Assembly (NCBI RefSeq): GCF_040218065.1
Contig: NZ_JAVJQE010000005.1
Span: 186,001 to 250,000 of the forward strand
Reading direction: 5' to 3'
From: Marivibrio sp040218065
Lineage (GTDB): Bacteria; Pseudomonadota; Alphaproteobacteria; UBA8366; Aestuariispiraceae
DNA: 64,000 nucleotides
Every line of letters begins with the position of its first letter. Positions within the stretch are counted from its first letter, which is position 1. A model generated the notes under the pieces. It had not been told where the DNA came from. It searched no databases and was given only the letters and a program-made list of their open reading frames with translations. Position numbers and translations under genes: made by a program. This document shows, in pieces, positions 40,249 to 51,859 of the stretch.

Positions 40249-41399
40249 CCTCTGTCTCCTTGGTCTCGGTCGCGCTCCATGACGCGCAGTTGGCTCAGCA
40301 GCGAATCGATGTCGGCGTAGCAGCCCTGCAGCCAACGCGCCCCCGCGCCGTAGGCGCCGCGGCCGTGCAGCACCCGGCGATTGTCGACGATGAAGACGTC
40401 CCCCGGCGCGAGCGTGAAGCGAAGCGGCAGGTCCGGCTCCCGCAGGATTCGGGCGAAACGGCGATACGCGTCGTAGAAGGGACGCATCGCGTCGGCCGGC
40501 AGGTCGAAGGGCGCGATGGAGCGATTGTTGTAGGCCACGGCGATCGGCCGGCCGGCTTCGTCCGCCTCGATCAGACGACGGCGGGCCTGAAGGTCGACGC
40601 CGCCGCTGCGATATCGGAAGGGGACGCGCCAGCGGGTCAGCAGATCGTAGTCTTTCGGCGAACGCTCATAGAGGCGCCGCGCGGCCTCGAACCCGTCGAC
40701 CGCCAGGCTCTCGCCGCCGCCGTCGGCGTCCGCTTGCAGACAGTGGAGGAGCTGCAGCGTCGGAACCGGATCGCGATAGGGATTGTCCGTGTGCACCCCC
40801 AACCCTTCGCCGGTGAAGGCCATGTTGGTCGGCTTTGCTTCGGCGCGCACGTCGAACAACCGGCCGTAGTTGGTCTCGCGCACATAGCCGAAGAGCGAGG
40901 CCAAGCGACAGACCGTCTCCGGCTCGACCGGCGCGCCGCGCATCAGCGCCACGCCGTCGCGGCGGATCGCGTCGAGCCAGCCGTAGAGCGCCGCCGGATC
41001 GCGGGTCACGGCGGTGTAGTCGTGCCAGATCGGCTCGCCCATCGCCGCGGCGTCCCAGCTGGCGGGCCAGGCGGCGTCGCGCAGCGAGTCGGAGGCGTGC
41101 GCTTTGAGCCAGGCCGCGTCGTAGGCGAGGTCAATCCCCTCCGGCTCGAACCGCACCGCCAGGGCCCCGTCGCACCGCATTTCAGCCGTCGCGATCGAGA
41201 GGTCCTCGGGCAGGTCGGCGACGTCGAACAGCCGCTGGTCGTTGTCGCCATGGCGAAAGGCGCCCCCCTGCGCCTGATCGCGCAGCCAAAGCGCCTCGAA
41301 GCGGCGGCGCGCGCCGTCCGGCCATTCGAGGATCAAGAAGTGCGGCTGCTGGGCCAGGATCGTCGCCGCTCGGCCGGCGGCGAGCGCTGCGTCAGGCAT
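40245..41399 (-). CDS. tmpA: TmpA-type Fe(II)/2-oxoglutarate dioxygenase
   Basis: Predicted to hydroxylate C1 of 2-trimethylaminoethylphosphonate. 384 residues: an N-terminal DUF971-like domain (about 15-105) typical of gamma-butyrobetaine hydroxylases, then a TauD fold with metal ligands His203 and Asp205 (GVHTDNPYRDP) and His345 (RVLHGRG). A gamma-butyrobetaine or trimethyllysine hydroxylase would look alike; the 4-nt overlap with a PhnZ/TmpB-type partner decides for TmpA. GAGGAGAGAG precedes the ATG. No phosphonate transporter is in view. Confidence 0.8.
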   Translation of the reverse strand: MPDAALAAGRAATILAQQPHFLILEWPDGARRRFEALWLRDQAQGGAFRHGDNDQRLFDVADLPEDLSIATAEMRCDGALAVRFEPEGIDLAYDAAWLKAHASDSLRDAAWPASWDAAAMGEPIWHDYTAVTRDPAALYGWLDAIRRDGVALMRGAPVEPETVCRLASLFGYVRETNYGRLFDVRAEAKPTNMAFTGEGLGVHTDNPYRDPVPTLQLLHCLQADADGGGESLAVDGFEAARRLYERSPKDYDLLTRWRVPFRYRSGGVDLQARRRLIEADEAGRPIAVAYNNRSIAPFDLPADAMRPFYDAYRRFARILREPDLPLRFTLAPGDVFIVDNRRVLHGRGAYGAGARWLQGCYADIDSLLSQLRVMERDRDQGDRG

Positions 41400-41707
41400 G
41401 GAGCTCTCTCCTCATAACCCTTGCGTCTAGCAAAACTCTGTTGCGTTTGTGTTGCGCCGCGCGCGGCGGCGGGTCAAGGGGACGGAAAGACAGCGCCCCG
41501 ATCGTTCCGCCGCGCGCCGCACTGAGGGCGCGCGAGAAGCGCGGCGTCGGCGTTTTTGCAGATCTCGAGTCTATTGCACGCCTCGCCCGCGCCTCCAATA
41601 TACATCCAGAGGGACGCGCGCGGGCGCCGCAAAGCGGGCTCGCTACGACGCGTCGGTTCTTGGATGTCTCGCTGCGCGACGCGGGGGACGTGAGAAGAGG
41701 ACGAGCG
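41400..41707. other. Divergent promoter region, tmpA and clpB
   Basis: About 300 bp of non-coding sequence holding the tmpA ribosome site at its left end and the clpB promoter candidate (41574-41602). No hairpin or operator stands out. Frames open through it into clpB have no family similarity before 41708. Confidence 0.5.
41574..41602 (+). promoter_or_regulatory. Candidate clpB promoter
   Basis: -35 TTGCAC (41574-41579), 17-bp spacer, -10 AATATA (41597-41602) preceded by CC. ClpB is normally under the heat-shock sigma factor RpoH; the CCAATATA box could fit that, but the match is not decisive. Leader of about 100 nt. Confidence 0.35.
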
Positions 41708-44320
<2,613 letters not shown>

Positions 44321-44380
44321 GGGGGCCGCCCTGAAGCCTCGACGAGGCGCAGCCGTCAAGTCGGTTCGACGTCGATGGGG

Positions 44381-44461
44381 GGTCCCCGCGAAAGCGGGGG
44401 CCGTCCTCGGCTCGCTCCCTCGGTTGAGCGGGCGGTCCGAGGGCCCCGCCTTCGCGGGGGC
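44381..44461. repeat. Paired CCCCGCGAAAGCGGGG-type hairpins
   Basis: First arm: GGTCCCCGC-GAAA-GCGGGGGCC (44381-44402), 9 bp with one G-T pair. Second arm: CCCCGC-CTTC-GCGGGG (about 44444-44459), the same module in inverse orientation. Modules of this kind are common intergenic repeats in alphaproteobacteria. They lie between the converging clpB and esterase genes and could end both transcripts. Confidence 0.65.
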
Positions 44462-44466
44462 GCCGT

Positions 44467-45255
44467 CTATTCCGCCAGAAACCGCTCCACCGTCTCCAGG
44501 AAGGCTTTCGGCGCCTCGGCGTGGACCCAATGCCCGGCGCCCGGAATGGTTTCGATCTCGGCGTTGGGGAACAGGCGCTCGATTTCGGCCTGATGCTGCG
44601 GGCCGATATAGTCCGAGCGCCCGCCGGCGATGAAGAGGGTCGGACCCTCGAACGGCTCGACGCCGTCGAGCGCGGGCCAATCCTCGATTTGAGGCATATT
44701 GTCGACCAGCGCGTCGAGATTGGGCTTCCAGGAGAGCGCGTCGCCGGCTGTCTCCAGATTGGTCAGCAGAAAGGCGCGCACCCCGTCGTCCGGGACCGCC
44801 GGCTTGAGCGCCGCGTCGACCTCCGAGCGCCGCGAATAGGGCGATAGGTCGAGATCGCGCAGCAGCTCCGCGTAATGGGTCAACTGCGCCGACTGGCTGG
44901 GCGCCGGCGCGATGTCGACGACGATCAGCGAGGCCAAAAGCTCAGGCCGCGAGAGCGCCAGCATCATCGCCGCCTTGCCGCCCATGGAATGGCCCAGCAG
45001 ATGGACCGGCCCGCCCGCGCAGCGCGTCTCGATCAGCCGCGCGACGTCCTGCGCCATGATCGTATAATCCATCGCGGCGTCCCACGGGCTTTGCCCATGA
45101 TTGCGCAGGTCGGCGGCGATCACGGACCGCGTCCGCGCGAACTGCTTTTGCAGCGCGCCCCAGTTCTTCTTGGCCCCGAACAGGCCGTGCAGGATGACAA
45201 GCGGCGGGCCGGGTCGGTCCTGACCGGCCTCGACGACGGCGAGGTCGAGCGTCAT
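44467..45255 (-). CDS. Alpha/beta hydrolase, YbfF/ABHD11-like esterase
   Basis: A 262-residue hydrolase. HGLFGAKKNW near the N terminus (oxyanion region), nucleophile Ser in GHSMGGKAAM, Asp in the GRSDYIGPQH region and His in GAGHWVHAEAP. The HGLFG and LRNHGQSP motifs are those of the YbfF/ABHD11 group, which act on small esters or thioesters. Start at 45255 with GGAGAG directly upstream; the frame from 45273 adds six residues without support. Substrate unknown. Confidence 0.88.
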   Translation of the reverse strand: MTLDLAVVEAGQDRPGPPLVILHGLFGAKKNWGALQKQFARTRSVIAADLRNHGQSPWDAAMDYTIMAQDVARLIETRCAGGPVHLLGHSMGGKAAMMLALSRPELLASLIVVDIAPAPSQSAQLTHYAELLRDLDLSPYSRRSEVDAALKPAVPDDGVRAFLLTNLETAGDALSWKPNLDALVDNMPQIEDWPALDGVEPFEGPTLFIAGGRSDYIGPQHQAEIERLFPNAEIETIPGAGHWVHAEAPKAFLETVERFLAE

Positions 45256-45337
45256 GCGAGCTCTCCTTTCCAAGCGGCGCGCCTGACGCTAGACAGGCCC
45301 CTCCCGCCCTTCAAGCCCAACCGGAGACCCGAGCCAG

Positions 45338-46087
45338 ATGGAGCCGCTTTTCCTGACCGTCATGATCGGCGGCGCCCTGTTGGCCGGCTTCGTCTCGGGC
45401 CTGACCGGCCTGGGCACCGCCCTGATCGCGCTCAGCCTGTGGCTGCACGTGGCGGAGCCCGCCTTCGCCGTGCCGGTGGCGGCGACCATCGCGGTGGCGG
45501 CCCATGTGACGACGCTGGCTTTCGTGCGGCACGGGGTGATCTGGCCGCGGCTTCTGCCGTTCCTAGCGGGCGGACTGATCGGCATGCCGATCGGCGTGCT
45601 GCTGTTGCCGACGCTTGATCGCGAGGCGGTGAAGCTCGGCCTCGGGCTCTTTCTGCTGGCCTATTGCGCCTACGGGCTTGCGGTGCGTACGCCGCCCGTC
45701 ATCCGGTGGGGCGGGCGGTCGGCGGATGCGCTGGTCGGCGTGGGCGGCGGGTTCCTGGGCGGGCTCGCCAGCCTGTCGGGTCCCTTGCCGACGATCTGGG
45801 CGGGGCTGCGCGGCTGGCCCAAGGACGAGCAGCGCGGCGTCTTTCAGCCTTTCAACCTCGCGATCCTGTTGACCGCCGCGATCGGGCACTACGCCAGCGG
45901 CCGCATCGCGCTCTCGGACGCCGGACTCGTCGCCGGCGCCGTCGGCGCCGCCATCCTCGGCGCGGGCGCCGGACTTTGGGTCTATCGCCGGGCCTCCGAC
46001 GCGCAGTTCCGCCGCTATGTGCTGGGGATCCTGCTGCTCTCGGGCCTGTCGCTGGTCGGCGCGCGGGCGCTGGAGCTGCTGGGTTAA
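45338..46087 (+). CDS. TauE/SafE-family exporter
   Basis: A 249-residue inner-membrane protein with about eight helices and the two-repeat TauE/SafE fold (GGALLAGFVSGLTGLGTALIAL; GVGGGFLGGLASLSGPLPTIW). Family members move sulfite, sulfoacetate or related anions; substrate unknown. Its stop codon overlaps that of the converging photolyase gene, leaving no room for a terminator between them. Confidence 0.87.
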   Translation: MEPLFLTVMIGGALLAGFVSGLTGLGTALIALSLWLHVAEPAFAVPVAATIAVAAHVTTLAFVRHGVIWPRLLPFLAGGLIGMPIGVLLLPTLDREAVKLGLGLFLLAYCAYGLAVRTPPVIRWGGRSADALVGVGGGFLGGLASLSGPLPTIWAGLRGWPKDEQRGVFQPFNLAILLTAAIGHYASGRIALSDAGLVAGAVGAAILGAGAGLWVYRRASDAQFRRYVLGILLLSGLSLVGARALELLG

Positions 46088-47637
46088 AGGTCGAACGACA
46101 TCTGGTCCCGCGTCGCGGCGCGCCGCGCCGCCGCCGCGCGTTCCTTGGCGCCGCCCGTCTGTTTCAGACCGGAGCGCCGCGAGCCCAGCCGGCGCTGGAT
46201 GGCGCCCGCCGCTTCGCGGTAGCCGTCGCTGCGTCGCACCCGCGCGATCTCGGAGCGGGCGAAGCGCGCCGCCTCCGTCAGATCGACGATCGGCGCCGGA
46301 TAGTCCGGCGCGGCGTTCGGCGCGCGCCAGGGCTCGTGCGCCAGCTTCGGGTCCTCAAGGCGCGCAAGCTCGGGGACCCAGCGTCGGATGAAGCGCGCGT
46401 CCGGGTCGTGGTCCCAGCCTTGCTTGACGGGATTGTAGATGCGCGGCGTGTTCACGCCGGTCGTCCCCGATTGCATCTGCATCTGGCTGTAATGGATTCC
46501 CGGCTCGTAATCGGTGAACAGGCGCGCCAGATGCAGCGCCGGCTCGCGCCAATGCAGCCAGAGATGATAGGCCGCGAAGGAGGTCAGCATCGCGCGCATG
46601 CGGAAGTTGATCCAGCCGGTCTCGACCAGCATCCGCATGCAGGCGTCGACCATGGGAAAACCGGTGCGGCCCTCGGTCCACGCCTTGAAGCGCTCTGCAT
46701 CGAAGGCGTCCTCGCGCATCCCGTCGAAGCCGGGATGCATGTTGCGCCATTCGATCTCGGGCGCGCTCTCGAGCTTCTGGATGAAGTGGCAATGCCAGTG
46801 CAGGCGCCCGTCCAGCGCGTTCAGGGCGGCCGGCCAAAGCCCGCGCGCCGCCGGCGGCGCATCGGCGAGGCGACGCCGCTCGACCCGCACGGCCTGCACG
46901 ATCTCGCGCATCGACAGCGTGCCGTAGGCGAGATGCGCGGACAGGCGCGAACAGGCCTGCTGCGCTGTCAGCGGGCTCGACATCTCCTGATGATAGCGGG
47001 CGCCGCGACGGCTGAGAAAGCTTCCCAGGAGATCGAGGCCCGCGGCGCGTCCGCCCGGCTGCCGGCCAGGGCAGGGAGCGTCGGCCGACAGCCCCGGCGG
47101 GCGGTCCGGGATCGTCCCGGGATCGATCTCGCCCGGGAGCGGCGGCAGAACGGCCGGCGCCTCGGCCTTGGGCGCGCCCATCATCCGCTCCCAGTGCGCG
47201 GCCCAGCCGTCGCGATCCTTGAGACCGCGCAAGACGCCGAACTGGCGATGTTCGCGCAGGGGAATCCCGCGGTCCCGCGCCCACGCGCGCACCTGATCGT
47301 CGCGCGCGAAGGTCCAACCGCTCCCGGTCTCCTCATGCGCGTGGATCGCCGCGACGCCGATCGTGTCGGCCAGCGCCTGAAAAATTTCGAGGACCGACCC
47401 GATGCGCACGACCAGCGGGACCCCAAGCGCCGCGAAGGCGACGCGCGCCTCCTGCAGACTTTCGCGCAGGAAATCCCAATGCCGGCCGGATCGATCGGGC
47501 TCGGCCCACAGCTCCGGCTCGATCACGTAAAGCGGAAGGACGGGCGCGGCCTCGTCCGCCGCGCGCGCGGCGGCGGCGAGCGCGGCATGATCCTCGACCC
47601 GCAGGTCGCGTTTGAGCCAGAGCAGGGTGACGGGCAT
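46084..47637 (-). CDS. Photolyase/cryptochrome family flavoprotein
   Basis: A 517-residue protein. The N-terminal antenna-binding domain starts LLWLKRDLRVEDHAAL (about residues 3-140). The C-terminal FAD domain has SRLSAHLAYGTLSMRE, WHCHFIQKLE, TGFPMVDACMRMLVETGWINFRMR and GVNTPRIYNPVKQGWDHDPDARFI. The last 60 residues are Arg/Ala-rich. It may repair UV dimers or act as a cryptochrome; the sequence here does not settle which. Start at 47637 (MPVTLLWLKRD) is preferred over 47649. Confidence 0.88.
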   Translation of the reverse strand: MPVTLLWLKRDLRVEDHAALAAAARAADEAAPVLPLYVIEPELWAEPDRSGRHWDFLRESLQEARVAFAALGVPLVVRIGSVLEIFQALADTIGVAAIHAHEETGSGWTFARDDQVRAWARDRGIPLREHRQFGVLRGLKDRDGWAAHWERMMGAPKAEAPAVLPPLPGEIDPGTIPDRPPGLSADAPCPGRQPGGRAAGLDLLGSFLSRRGARYHQEMSSPLTAQQACSRLSAHLAYGTLSMREIVQAVRVERRRLADAPPAARGLWPAALNALDGRLHWHCHFIQKLESAPEIEWRNMHPGFDGMREDAFDAERFKAWTEGRTGFPMVDACMRMLVETGWINFRMRAMLTSFAAYHLWLHWREPALHLARLFTDYEPGIHYSQMQMQSGTTGVNTPRIYNPVKQGWDHDPDARFIRRWVPELARLEDPKLAHEPWRAPNAAPDYPAPIVDLTEAARFARSEIARVRRSDGYREAAGAIQRRLGSRRSGLKQTGGAKERAAAARRAATRDQMSFDL

Positions 47638-47758
47638 GACGGACCTCAATACGCGGCGCGCGGCGGCTCAGATTGACAGGTTGCGCCTCGGGGGCTATCG
47701 CCAAGCGCATCGACGGCCGCACCGGCCCGCCCGCCCCCTTGTCGGAGCACGCGTCCCT

Positions 47759-49012
47759 ATGGCGAAGGATCCCGTCCTCACTGTAATCGGCCTCGGCTAT
47801 GTCGGGCTGCCGCTGGCCGTCGCGCTGGCCCGGCGTTTCGAGGTGATGGGCTACGACATCGACGAGACGCGCCTGGAGCAGCTGCGCGAGGGCCGCGACC
47901 GCACGGGCGAACTGAGCCGGGGCGAGTTGCTGGACAGCCGGCTGGAATATGTCTCGGACCCTGCGGCCTTGAAAGAGGCCGACATCTTCATCGTGACGGT
48001 CCCGACGCCCGTCGGCCCGGACAACAAGCCCGACCTGCGCGCGGTGGAGAGCGCGTCGCGCTTCGTGGGCGGGCTCATCGGCCTCGGGTCGATCGTGGTC
48101 TATGAGAGCACGGTCTATCCCGGCTGCACGGAGGATTTCTGCGGCCCGATCCTGGAGGCGGAATCGGGCCTGATCTCGGGCCAGGACTTCTATCTCGGCT
48201 ATTCGCCCGAGCGCATCAATCCGGGCGACAAGGTCCACCGCGTCGACAGCATCACCAAGGTCGTCGCCGGCCAGACCGAGAAGGTCGCGCGCCTCCTCGC
48301 CCAGGTCTACGGCGCCATGAACGGCGACGACGTCTTCGTCGCGCGCGACATCCGCACCGCCGAAGCCTCCAAGGTCATCGAGAACGCCCAGCGCGACATC
48401 AACATCGCCTTCGTGAACGAGATCGCGCAGATCTTCGGCAAGATGGGCCTCTCGGTCTATGACGTGCTGGAGGCGGCGGGGACGAAGTGGAACTTCCTGC
48501 CCTTCACGCCGGGCTTGGTGGGCGGCCACTGCATCGGGGTCGATCCTTACTACCTCGCCTACGCGGCGGAGAAGATCGGCGTCGACCCGCAGGTGATCCT
48601 GGCCGGCCGGCGGATCAACGACGGCATGGCCGCCGCCATCGCCGGGCGGCTGGACGCCGACCTGCCGCGCGGCGCGCGCTTGCTGATGTTGGGCTTCACC
48701 TTCAAGGAGAACGTCCCCGACATCCGCAACACCAAGGTGATCGACCTGGTGCGCGCGCTGGAGGGGCTGGGTCACAGCGTCGACGTTTACGATCCCGTCG
48801 CCGACGCGGGAGAGATCCGCCATGAGTACGGGCTGGACGTGATCGACGCGCCGGAACTCGCCTACGACGCCGTCGTCGGCGCCGTCCCGCATACGGGCTT
48901 CGCGGAACTGCCGCTGCGCGGCCTCGTGAAGCCGGGCGGCCTCGTCGCCGACATCAAGGGCGTGTGGCGCAAGCGCTCGATACCGGAAGGGCTGGTCTAC
49001 TGGACGCTGTGA
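47759..49012 (+). CDS. Nucleotide-sugar dehydrogenase, WbpO/TviB type
   Basis: A 417-residue NAD-dependent UDP-sugar 6-dehydrogenase. The N-terminal Rossmann motif is GLGYVGLPLA, the central TEASKVIENAQRDINIAFVN segment is family-typical, and the active-site Cys lies in VGGHCIGVDPYYL. The segment pattern suits UDP-N-acetylgalactosamine dehydrogenases (WbpO/TviB) used in capsule or O-antigen synthesis rather than Ugd. No other polysaccharide gene is nearby. Start at 47759. Confidence 0.88.
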   Translation: MAKDPVLTVIGLGYVGLPLAVALARRFEVMGYDIDETRLEQLREGRDRTGELSRGELLDSRLEYVSDPAALKEADIFIVTVPTPVGPDNKPDLRAVESASRFVGGLIGLGSIVVYESTVYPGCTEDFCGPILEAESGLISGQDFYLGYSPERINPGDKVHRVDSITKVVAGQTEKVARLLAQVYGAMNGDDVFVARDIRTAEASKVIENAQRDINIAFVNEIAQIFGKMGLSVYDVLEAAGTKWNFLPFTPGLVGGHCIGVDPYYLAYAAEKIGVDPQVILAGRRINDGMAAAIAGRLDADLPRGARLLMLGFTFKENVPDIRNTKVIDLVRALEGLGHSVDVYDPVADAGEIRHEYGLDVIDAPELAYDAVVGAVPHTGFAELPLRGLVKPGGLVADIKGVWRKRSIPEGLVYWTL

Positions 49013-49031
49013 GCCGCGAGGGGGTTTCCGG

Positions 49032-49610
49032 CTATCCCACCAGCACCCCCGCCCGCATGGCGGAGACCAGCAGGCCCAGGAAGAAGTCGCCGGCGACGAG
49101 GGCGACGGCGACCCCGACATTCAGGTCGAAGATCTTGCGCGCCAGCCGGATGCGGAACAGCAGAATCCAGAACATCAGCGCGACGCCGGGCAGCCCCATG
49201 GTGCCGTCCGTCACCCCGAACACCGCGGCAAGCCCCGTCGCGATGACGGTGATCGGGATGACGGTCCAGTTGTAGGCGCTGATATAGCGGGCGTAGGATT
49301 CCGGTTTCTGCAGCAGATCCGCGATCATCACCATGGCGAGCGGCCAGTAGACCACATCGATCGCGTAGGCCGACAATTCGGTGATCAGCCGCGGCAGCAA
49401 GGGCGCTTGATCGACGACGGTGCCCGCATCGCGCATCAGCGTGATCCAAAGGCTGAGCGGCAGCACCAGGATCGGCGCCCAGAAGCTCTTGACCGCGTCC
49501 GACATCTCGTCGCCGAACCGCTCCAACTGCTTCTCGTCGAAGGTCAGGAACAGCTTGAAGGCGGCTTGAGTGCGCGCGACGATTTCAGCGGCGGAGACCG
49601 GCGGCAACAT
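49032..49610 (-). CDS. Yip1-like membrane protein
   Basis: A 192-residue protein with a cytoplasmic N terminus and about four to five helices (SFWAPILVLPLSLWITLM, YAIDVVYWPLAMVMIADLL, WTVIPITVIATGLAAVFG, GVALMFWILLFRIRLA, VGVAVALVAGDFFLGLLV). It resembles the YIP1/YIPF-type membrane proteins common in alphaproteobacteria; role unknown. ATG 49610 has GGGAGGAG upstream; an in-frame TTG at 49640 is less likely. Confidence 0.7.
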   Translation of the reverse strand: MLPPVSAAEIVARTQAAFKLFLTFDEKQLERFGDEMSDAVKSFWAPILVLPLSLWITLMRDAGTVVDQAPLLPRLITELSAYAIDVVYWPLAMVMIADLLQKPESYARYISAYNWTVIPITVIATGLAAVFGVTDGTMGLPGVALMFWILLFRIRLARKIFDLNVGVAVALVAGDFFLGLLVSAMRAGVLVG

Positions 49611-49657
49611 CTTCGTCGTCGTCTCCTCCCGTTTGCGCAAAAGGCCCCGACGGACCG

Positions 49658-50854
49658 TCAGGCGCGCGCGAAATAGCCCTCGATCACGCGGCGGTAGATG
49701 CGCGTCAGCGCCTCCAGATCGGCCACGGCGACCCGTTCGTCCACCTTATGCATGGTCTGTCCGACCAGCCCGAAATCCACCACCATGGGACAATAGTCTT
49801 TGATGAAGCGGCTGTCGGACGTCCCGCCGGTGGTGCTGAGCTCGCAGTCGAGGCCGGTCTCGGCCTTAGCCGCCTCCCCGAGCAGGTCGGACAGGAGGCC
49901 CGGCGGGGTCAGAAAGCTCTCGCCCGAGACTCGCACCTCGAAATCGTAACGCGCGCCGTCGCCGGCCGCGTCGGCGAGGACGGCGCGCAGGCGCTCCTCG
50001 AGCTCGGCCCCGGTGTGCAGATCGTTGAAGCGGATATTGAAGACCGCCGCCGCCCGTCCCGGCACGATGTTGGTCGCCGGATTGCCGACGTCGATGGTGG
50101 AGATCGCGAGCGTCGAGGGCTGGAAATGCTCCGAGCCCTGATCGAGCTCAATTTCCAACAGCGCGTTCAGCATGCGGGTCAGCCGATGGGCTGCGTTGTC
50201 CGCCAGATGGACGTAACCGGTATGGCCTTGGACGCCGTGCACCGTCAGGAAGCCGTTCAGGCTGCCGCGCCGGCCGATCTTCATCATCTCGCCGAGGCGC
50301 TTTGGGTTCGTCGGCTCGCCGGTGATGCAGGCGTCGATCCGCTCGCCCCGCTCGGCCAGCGCCGGCAGCATCTTCTTCGTGCCGTTGATCGAAGGGCCTT
50401 CTTCGTCGCCGGTGATCAGCAGGCTGATCGACCCGCGGCCCGGCCCTTCGCGCCCGTCGCCCAGATAATCGGCGACGGCGGAGACGAAACAGGCGATCGC
50501 GCCCTTCATGTCGCTCGCCCCGCGGCCGTAGAGGACGCCGTCGATCACCTCGGCGGCGAACGGATCGACGGTCCAGCTGTCGCGGTGTCCGACCGGCACC
50601 ACGTCGGTGTGCCCGGCGAAGCAGAGATTGGGCCCGTCGGCGCCGAGCCGGGCGTAGAGATTGTCGACCCGGTCGGTCCCCGCCTCCTCGAACGGCAGGC
50701 GCGTGCAGTCGAAGCCGAGGCCGGCCAGCACCTCTTCCAGCAGGTCCAGCGCGCCGCCTTCGGCCGGCGTCACGCTTTCGCAGCGGATCAGGTCGCGGGC
50801 GAGCGCGAGCGGATCGATCGGGGCGGTCTCTTGGCGGTTCACAGCGTCGGGCAT
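49658..50854 (-). CDS. dapE: Succinyl-diaminopimelate desuccinylase
   Basis: Zinc amidohydrolase of the M20 family; releases LL-diaminopimelate for lysine and peptidoglycan synthesis. Motifs: FAGHTDVVP (metal His), YGRGASDMKGA (bridging Asp), ITGDEEGPSINGT (catalytic Glu-Glu) and C-terminal VGQTMHKVDE. 398 residues. ATG at 50854. It lies 32 bp after dapD, giving two successive steps of the succinylase route. Confidence 0.96.
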   Translation of the reverse strand: MPDAVNRQETAPIDPLALARDLIRCESVTPAEGGALDLLEEVLAGLGFDCTRLPFEEAGTDRVDNLYARLGADGPNLCFAGHTDVVPVGHRDSWTVDPFAAEVIDGVLYGRGASDMKGAIACFVSAVADYLGDGREGPGRGSISLLITGDEEGPSINGTKKMLPALAERGERIDACITGEPTNPKRLGEMMKIGRRGSLNGFLTVHGVQGHTGYVHLADNAAHRLTRMLNALLEIELDQGSEHFQPSTLAISTIDVGNPATNIVPGRAAAVFNIRFNDLHTGAELEERLRAVLADAAGDGARYDFEVRVSGESFLTPPGLLSDLLGEAAKAETGLDCELSTTGGTSDSRFIKDYCPMVVDFGLVGQTMHKVDERVAVADLEALTRIYRRVIEGYFARA

Positions 50855-50886
50855 GACAGTGACTATAGGGCGCTCACCGGTCCCCG

Positions 50887-51735
50887 TCAGGTGCGCAGCA
50901 ACTCGGTGATCGAGGTTTTCGAGCGCGTGCGGTCGTCGACCCGCTTCACGATCACGGCGCAGTAGAGGCCGGGGCCGGGCGAGCCGTCGGGCAGCGGCTT
51001 GCCGGGCGTGGTTCCAGGAACCACCACGGCGTTCGACGGCACGCGGCCCATATGCACTTCGCCGGTCTCGCGGTCGATGATCTTGGTCGAGGCGCCGATA
51101 TAGACGCCCATCGAGAGCACTGCGCCGGCCTCTACGATGACCCCCTCTGCGACCTCGGCGCGCGCGCCGATGAAGGCGCCGTCCTCGATGATGACCGGCC
51201 CGGCCTGCAGCGGCTCCAGCACGCCGCCGATGCCTGCGCCGCCGGAAAGATGAACGTTCTTGCCGATCTGCGCGCACGAGCCGACGGTCGCCCAGGTGTC
51301 GACCATCGTTCCCTCATCGACATAGGCGCCGAGATTGACGAAGCTCGGCATCAGCACGACGCCCTTGGCGATGAAGGCGCTGCGGCGCACGACGCAATTG
51401 GGCACCGCGCGGAAGCCGGCGGCGCGGAACTCCGTCTCGCCCCAGCCGGAGAACTTGCTAGGCACCTTGTCCCACCAGTTGGCGTCGCCCCCCGGGCCGC
51501 CGGCGATGGTCGTCATGTCGTTCAGGCGGAAGGAGAGCAGCACCGCCTTCTTGAGCCACTGATTGACGCGCCAGCCGTCCGCGTCCTTCTCCGCGACGCG
51601 GGCCTTGCCGGAATCGAGCAGCGTCAGCGCCTCTTCGACCGCCTCGCGGATTTCGCCGCCGGTCTTCGCGGAAATCTCGCCGATCTTATTGTCGAAGGCG
51701 TCGTCGATCGTCGCCTGAAGATCCTCATGGGCCAT
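50887..51735 (-). CDS. dapD: Tetrahydrodipicolinate N-succinyltransferase
   Basis: Trimeric left-handed beta-helix acyltransferase that succinylates tetrahydrodipicolinate. The hexapeptide repeats (VVLMPSFVNLGAYVDEGTMV, GGAGIGGVLEPL) and NQWLKKAVLLSFRLND are characteristic. 282 residues. ATG at 51735. First gene of the leftward dapD-dapE pair. Confidence 0.96.
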   Translation of the reverse strand: MAHEDLQATIDDAFDNKIGEISAKTGGEIREAVEEALTLLDSGKARVAEKDADGWRVNQWLKKAVLLSFRLNDMTTIAGGPGGDANWWDKVPSKFSGWGETEFRAAGFRAVPNCVVRRSAFIAKGVVLMPSFVNLGAYVDEGTMVDTWATVGSCAQIGKNVHLSGGAGIGGVLEPLQAGPVIIEDGAFIGARAEVAEGVIVEAGAVLSMGVYIGASTKIIDRETGEVHMGRVPSNAVVVPGTTPGKPLPDGSPGPGLYCAVIVKRVDDRTRSKTSITELLRT

Positions 51736-51859
51736 GTCGCTCTCCCTCGTGCTGCGCGCCGTCGTCTCGTTAAGGCGCGCGCACTCTACCCGGGCCGCCG
51801 CCCCGGTCAAGCGAGCGCGCGGCCGGAAAGGCCGGGATTGCGACGTCTGGGCGTGGTCG

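Noticed and set aside
45664..47676. 670-codon open frame across the TauE/SafE and photolyase genes
   Set aside because: It overlaps two clear genes in other frames and shows only Arg/Ala/Gly low complexity.
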